From NCBI RefSeq assembly GCF_040436345.1, contig NC_133221.1, positions 2,629,618-2,693,617 of the forward strand: 64,000 nt of DNA, given 5' to 3'. The notes below the pieces were generated by a model. It was given only the letters and a program-made list of their open reading frames with translations. It did not search any database and was not told the DNA's origin. This document shows positions 58,861 through 64,000 of the stretch, one piece after another (position 1 is the first letter of the stretch; each line of letters opens with the position of its first letter). A program made the translations under genes and the position numbers. The stretch is from Pagrus major. Taxonomy: Eukaryota > Chordata > Actinopteri > Spariformes > Sparidae.

Positions 58861-59940
58861 GCTTCTAACATGAAAGGTTTTACATTTTAACAAGAAAAAT
58901 TGTATATTGTTATAACAAGAGAAGAATGTATTTTGTAATATTGTAAAGAAATCTTTTTGTAAAAACAAAATGTCTTTCTGGTGTAGCGGCGATGTGATTC
59001 TATGTTCTGTACTGAGGATGAATAAAATTATAATTTTATTTTATTATATTTACATTATGGTTAAATGGGTCCTGGTTCTAATAAGAAACGAACAAAACAA
59101 AGCCTTCAACTCCTGCAGATGTCCATGTTTTTGTGTCTGTGGTAGCCTGAACATTTGGCTTCCTCGTTTCCTCATCCGGCCATAAACGAACAAAGCATTA
59201 TGTCGTCTTCCTGAAACGTGTCCACAAACTTCCCCACAATGCAAAGTTATAGTAAACACAACAATCCCGTTTCAAGTAAAGTCTTACACTCGGGGAACAA
59301 AAGTAAGAACAACACATTTATTGTAGTTTTTCTCTGGTGATGCCACAGTCATAGTTGTCTCATTAAGCTTTAGAAGAGAATAGCACCTTTAAAATCAACT
59401 TACGGATGAAGCATATATTTTGGAAACAGCTGCAAATGTTCACAAATCTATCAATTTGTTATCATCAAGTGTGTCTAACTTCTTCTACTTCTGTCTGCCA
59501 AGAATCAACTGGCCTGCAGCTTCTGGGATCTCTGCTTGTTTTTCATTTTATATGATAACTGAGATCACAGAGACGCGACTCTCCTCCGCCTCCAGGTCCC
59601 TTCAGCTTCATACATGGACTTTTTCTTTTCATCCTCAGTCACTCTTTATCTCTGCTCATGTCTGATTGGAGCTGTACTTTTCTGCAGACAGACCATCAGT
59701 GAGACATTACTCATTCAGATTGGCTTTTCATCCTGTACTGACTTTGTCCAACCACGTACTGAGCAAATATCCCCTTTCTCAAAAATGTCTTTCTCATTTT
59801 TACATTTTTTTTCCTCAGTGCTCGAAACGAAAGTAACTAAACTCCTGGTTTCTCTCCAACTGCCCTCTCTCAGGGATTCCCCTCTGCTTCATCTCATTCT
59901 CATCTTTACCTTCACATTCTTTCACTTTCTTCTCTAGTTC

Positions 59941-59971
59941 ATCCTCCTCCTCCTCCTCCTCCTCCTCCTCA
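59941..59971. repeat. (CTC)n microsatellite
   Basis: About 10 units; a similar tract lies at 33248-33284. Confidence 0.9.
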
Positions 59972-60443
59972 TCGTGTGACCTGGCGTGTCGCTACATGTT
60001 CTCATCCACACAGGAAAACTGTAGAGATTTCCTGGGCTTCTCTCAATTGTCTTTTTTCTGTCATTGTATTTCAGTTTATTGGCATAAAACAGAAATAATC
60101 AAACATACATCTCTCAACCTATCTGTGACTAAAGGGGCCAAAGCCTGTACATTTGTCTTTCTCTCGATGCTGAATATCACAGAAGTGCCACCGATGTAAT
60201 ATTCCTGTGAAACATAATAACTTGAAGACAACTCAGAGCATTAAGGAGCGGGTCACTGGTTCAAAACCCCGGATGGTAAAGGAAAGAGGCATCATACTTC
60301 TGTGTTTACACTTCTTTGTCGTTGTGAAGTGATGAAGGAATGTCCTCCAATGTGACATTATAGACTTAGTATGTGTTTAAAGGAGACCTAGGCTGCATCC
60401 AAATATCCCAACTTTACCGTTCTTGCAGACTGTGCAGTGCTGA

Positions 60444-60444
<1 letters not shown>

Positions 60445-60527
<83 letters not shown>
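60445..60527. repeat. (TA)n microsatellite, about 41 uninterrupted units
   Basis: Pure alternating TA over more than 80 bp, able to extrude as a cruciform. Confidence 0.95.
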
Positions 60528-60530
<3 letters not shown>

Positions 60531-60552
60531 CTTGTGCAAGTAAAAGACTGTC

Positions 60553-60640
60553 AGAATCAGAATCAGAATCAGAATTGCTTTTATTGCCAAGTAAGTTTAC
60601 ACATACGAGGAATTTGCTGTGGTGCAAAACAACAAACGAT
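60553..60640 (+). repeat. Teleost dispersed repeat (AATCAGAATC...TTTATTGCCAAGTAAG)
   Basis: CAGAATCAGAATCAGAATCAGAATTGCTTTTATTGCCAAGTAAGTTTACACATACGAGGAATTTG resembles a very common fish repeat start; family not named. Confidence 0.5.
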
Positions 60641-61682
60641 ACTAAAAAAACTTAAAAGACATAATAAAACTATAAAAATATAAATACAGTGTGACCGATT
60701 GAAGTCCTCACCAACAGAAGCTCCCCTCTCCCACAGAAAACACTGCTCCTGAAACGCCTCGTCAGTAGTCCCGCTTTAATTCTGTGACTTTATGACATCA
60801 CACTACGTCACAATGTCACACGTGTTGCATAACTTATGCCTAGCGACTGGTTTGACATGTAAGAATTGATTTAGCACAGCTGCTCTGTTGTTGTTAGCGG
60901 TGCTCGCTCAGGCGTGTGTGAACGGACCAATCAGAGCGGACTGGGTGTTCAGGAGGAGGAGCCTTAAAGAGACAGGAGCTAAAACAGAGGGGGGACTCAG
61001 AGCTGCAGCACTGGACAGTATGAGGAAATGGATTTTGAGCATTAGCGCATGTAAACCTGTTCTAGTAGCAACCCAAAATAAAATTATAAACCTGAAAATT
61101 AGCAGAATACGACTTATTTGATGAGTTTTTCCAAGGAAGGAGAGCGGAGGAAGAACGTACTGTCTCGGCGGCCATCTACTGCTTCAGAGGGTGACTTTGC
61201 TTACTTCCTTATGAGGCCATGCAGCTGCGTCCGGTAGCTGGTGGCACGATGTCCTGATGGTCAACTGATGTTCCTCTTCTTCTTTGAACACTCGTTGTGA
61301 CATCAATGCAATACAAATGGCAGAGCTCTTATACATTTCTTAATCACTGTCAGGACTAGGAATAATGTCCTTGTTACTTGCAGATTGTGTATAGCAGGAT
61401 GTGTAGAGACCTCAACTTTTCTGACAATCACAATCTGCTAATAGCTAACTTCCTGTACTGCTAATAGCTTTCTTTTCTTTTTTGTGTGTGTTCCTGACGG
61501 CTGAAAATTTGAGGAAATCTCTGTCCGCTTTCTCTCATCGGAGTTGAGAAGGGTAATTTTTAAATGATAAGCCCACCCCTCACCTGCAGCCTCATTTGTG
61601 TATTTTTGTCTTCATGTCCATATGGATGCTGTGTGTCTGTGTTTTCCCAGTGGGGAATAACCACGGGCTTTCAGGGGAAAGG

Positions 61683-61683
<1 letters not shown>

Positions 61684-61741
<58 letters not shown>

Positions 61742-62056
61742 GTGTGTGTGTGTTTTACCGTTGGACCTACAGAGGGAAGAGGAAGTTTATGGGAACTAAC
61801 TCTCACAGTAGCTCACAGCTGTCACTTCACTTCTCATTGTGCCCTCAAGCTGAGAACACACAGGATGTACATTACAAGTTGTGAATGTGCGCTGTGTGTG
61901 TGTGTGTGTGTGTGTGTTTGTGTGTGTTCTCATGCTCAGCACAGTTACTATAATGTACTATTTCTTTCACCTGACGTAGAGAGAGGCTGTGACGAGTTGA
62001 ATTTTTTAAGGTTTTGTCTAAAAATGATGATGCTTGTGTGTCTGTGTGTGTGTGTC

Positions 62057-62121
<65 letters not shown>

Positions 62122-62149
62122 GTGTCTGTGTGTGTGTGTGTGTGTGCTC
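61684..62149. repeat. Three TG microsatellites
   Basis: TG tracts at 61684-61752, 61893-61927 and 62034-62149. Confidence 0.9.
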
Positions 62150-63939
62150 AGTCCAGGTGCAGGAAAATAAAGCTCAGAGACTGACGAGAAAGACGGAGTG
62201 CTGTATTTATCAGAGTTTACACCTTTGAGGTCAAGGGACTACATTTTTGCCCCACGGTAAACAGAGGACTGTGCCTGGGCATGTTTTACAAGCTGAAGTA
62301 AAGCAGGAGCAGTGTTAGCGTTGGTATTAGCTGAAGAATTAGGATTCACAAGAGCACACATATCCCTTAAAACAGATTTTTAAACATCCCTAAGTGTCTC
62401 TTAATCCTCTCTCTACTGGCCCAAGTTATTCATGCCATCATAAAGTTTATTGAGGCAGTTTGGCCGCGCTCCCTGCAGGTCAACGTGTCCACCTCTAACG
62501 CTCACTTTGACACTGACGTTATTAAAGTGGAGGGGACGACCGAGGGGTTTCACCCGGCTGGTCGGAGAGGAAACCTGCCTCTCTGCAGGTCAAAAACAAG
62601 GAAACAAAATTGTAATTTTAAGTCTTGAGTGTGGCCCCTCAGGACAGGGTGGGACCTGAGGCAGCTGCTGAGACCGGCCCTGGACGGCCCTGTTTTATTT
62701 TGTAGAATTCATCCTGTGTCTTGTTGTTGCTTTCCACTTCCTGTCTTTGTCCTTTTCCCACCATTTTTCTCTGCACAACTCGTCTAGTCTTCTTCCCCTC
62801 TCTCTGTTTACCTCCTGCTGTCGTCCGTCTGCGTTTGCTCCTCATGTTGCTGCCTTCTTGTTGTCAGCCTTGTTTGTTGATCTACATTTTGATTTTTTGG
62901 ATTCCAGCTTTGTAAATAGCTGTGTCTGCATGTGGGTCCTCACCTTTTTTGCCAAACCCTGACAAGATGTTTTCTTGAGACGTAAATCACCCAAACAGTG
63001 TTTGCTTGATTTCTATTTCAATATTTGTGCAAAGACTCTCAAATGCTTCCTTTTGCTCGACATATTGCTTCTAATCCACGGCTCATCCTCAATCAGGTTG
63101 GATTAAATAGTTTTTTTTATCAGGGATGAAGATAAATGTCGGGCTGATAACTTATGCAGGTTTTAACACAACAAACCGTATTAGAGGTATGAAATACTAA
63201 ATCATTCATCTTTTCTCACGACATCTGAGCCTTTCTTATCCTCAGGTGTTCATAAACTACAGGCTGGGAGCTTCTTTTAAAATACACAAATGTGATATTA
63301 TTGTTTATGTTATCAGCCAGGAGAAGCAGGTAATTATTGGTTGTTGGTGTCAGCCGTAAAAAGCCTAAAAGTTTTTATGTTATCTGTGTATCTGAAGGTC
63401 TCTTTTCCCACAGCTTGAAACCAGAGGAACAAGACTCTAATCTTTAACAGGATCACAAGTCAAATCCCTGGAGCTCGATCAAAACAATGAGGGCAGAGTG
63501 CACAGCGAGGTTTAGATTCAGCTGTCTAACTGCAGATGAACCAGACACTTTGACTGTAACGTCATCAAAAATGTGTTTTTTTAGATCAAGAACCAAAATG
63601 CTGGAGCTGCTTCATTAGCACTGAATAACAGACGGAGAATACATGGATGGATGCTGTTAAATATTTGTCTCTCATTCACAGTTTTCACACTAATATTAGC
63701 ACAACATTGAAGCATGGTATATGTCATGTTTCACGGATGAAAATCTGGATTGAACATTTCCAATAAACCTACAAGTTGCTGTTTTTGAACCGTTAGCTGA
63801 GCAACATCACATCAGGGCATCAGTTGTTGCCTAAAATCATGTTTTGATGTCAAATTAAATTGTGATATTTTATAAAATGTAATTGTAATGATTGTAATAG
63901 TGTGTATGGTGCGGTATGATACCGTAACTAGCAGTGAAG

Positions 63940-64000
63940 CTGATTTATTTAAAGTGACGACGAGGAACTTTCAGTCTTTGTTGATTGGACAAAAGCGGTT
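63940..64000. repeat. Dispersed repeat cut by the right edge
   Basis: AGGAACTTTC...TTGATTGGACAAAAGCGG resembles 15410-15470. Confidence 0.4.

Larger units (their letters stand above)
57100..64000. other. Right-hand region without recognised gene
   Basis: Repeats, microsatellites and AT-rich unique sequence. Contents include a partial foldback repeat (58300-58500), a TACTTAAG-type repeat (58560-58860), CTC and TA microsatellites, a teleost dispersed repeat (60553-60640), three long TG tracts (61684-62149) and a repeat edge at 63940-64000. Conserved synteny would predict a nol4l-type gene further right, but no exon was found. Confidence 0.5.

Noticed and set aside
59420..59937. Overlapping plus-strand ORFs rich in Phe/Leu/Ser
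   Set aside because: Pyrimidine-rich low-complexity sequence; no recognisable protein.
60235..60285. tRNA-like T-loop GGTTCAAAACC
   Set aside because: Isolated motif without acceptor stem or anticodon arm.

Overview
The window is vertebrate nuclear DNA, almost certainly from a ray-finned (percomorph-like) teleost. The evidence is split genes with GT-AG introns, dozens of CA/TG microsatellites, several dispersed repeat families typical of fish, and the gene order itself. No bacterial, organellar or CRISPR features are present. The species cannot be named from the sequence.

Layout from left to right. (1) 284-2880, minus strand: the 5' end of a gene whose first three coding exons encode an EB1/MAPRE-type calponin-homology (CH) domain, with a probable non-coding first exon in a CpG-rich region. 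The gene runs off the left edge. (2) 5.2-44.85 kb, minus strand: a complete DNMT3B-type de novo DNA methyltransferase gene. I could place 22 coding exons that join in frame (2,466 nt, 821 codons plus stop) and encode a low-complexity N-terminus, a PWWP domain, an ADD zinc-finger domain and a full catalytic domain. Introns 1 and 2 (7.0 and 13.4 kb) make up over half of the gene and hold many repeats. (3) 46.6-53.2 kb, plus strand: a complete nine-exon COMMD7 gene (199 codons plus stop), head-to-head with dnmt3b across about 1.8 kb. (4) 54.6-57.1 kb: a decayed retrovirus-like pol remnant with stops, frame changes and a destroyed reverse-transcriptase active site. (5) 57.1-64 kb: no gene recognised; repeats and microsatellites only.

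The order CH/MAPRE-type gene - DNMT3B - COMMD7 and the strands match the human 20q11 block (MAPRE1-DNMT3B-COMMD7). The CH exons are, however, much more diverged from EB1 than a true fish mapre1 should be. Some zebrafish tandem Dnmt3b paralogues are known to carry an N-terminal CH domain. The left-edge gene is therefore a candidate for a second, CH-fused dnmt3b copy directly downstream of the first; this is the most interesting lead in the window. The complete gene would then correspond to the CH-less tandem member (dnmt3bb.1-like). DNMT3B sets DNA methylation in chromatin, COMMD7 acts in NF-kB control and COMMD/CCDC22/CCDC93 trafficking; they are neighbours by ancestry, not known partners in one pathway.
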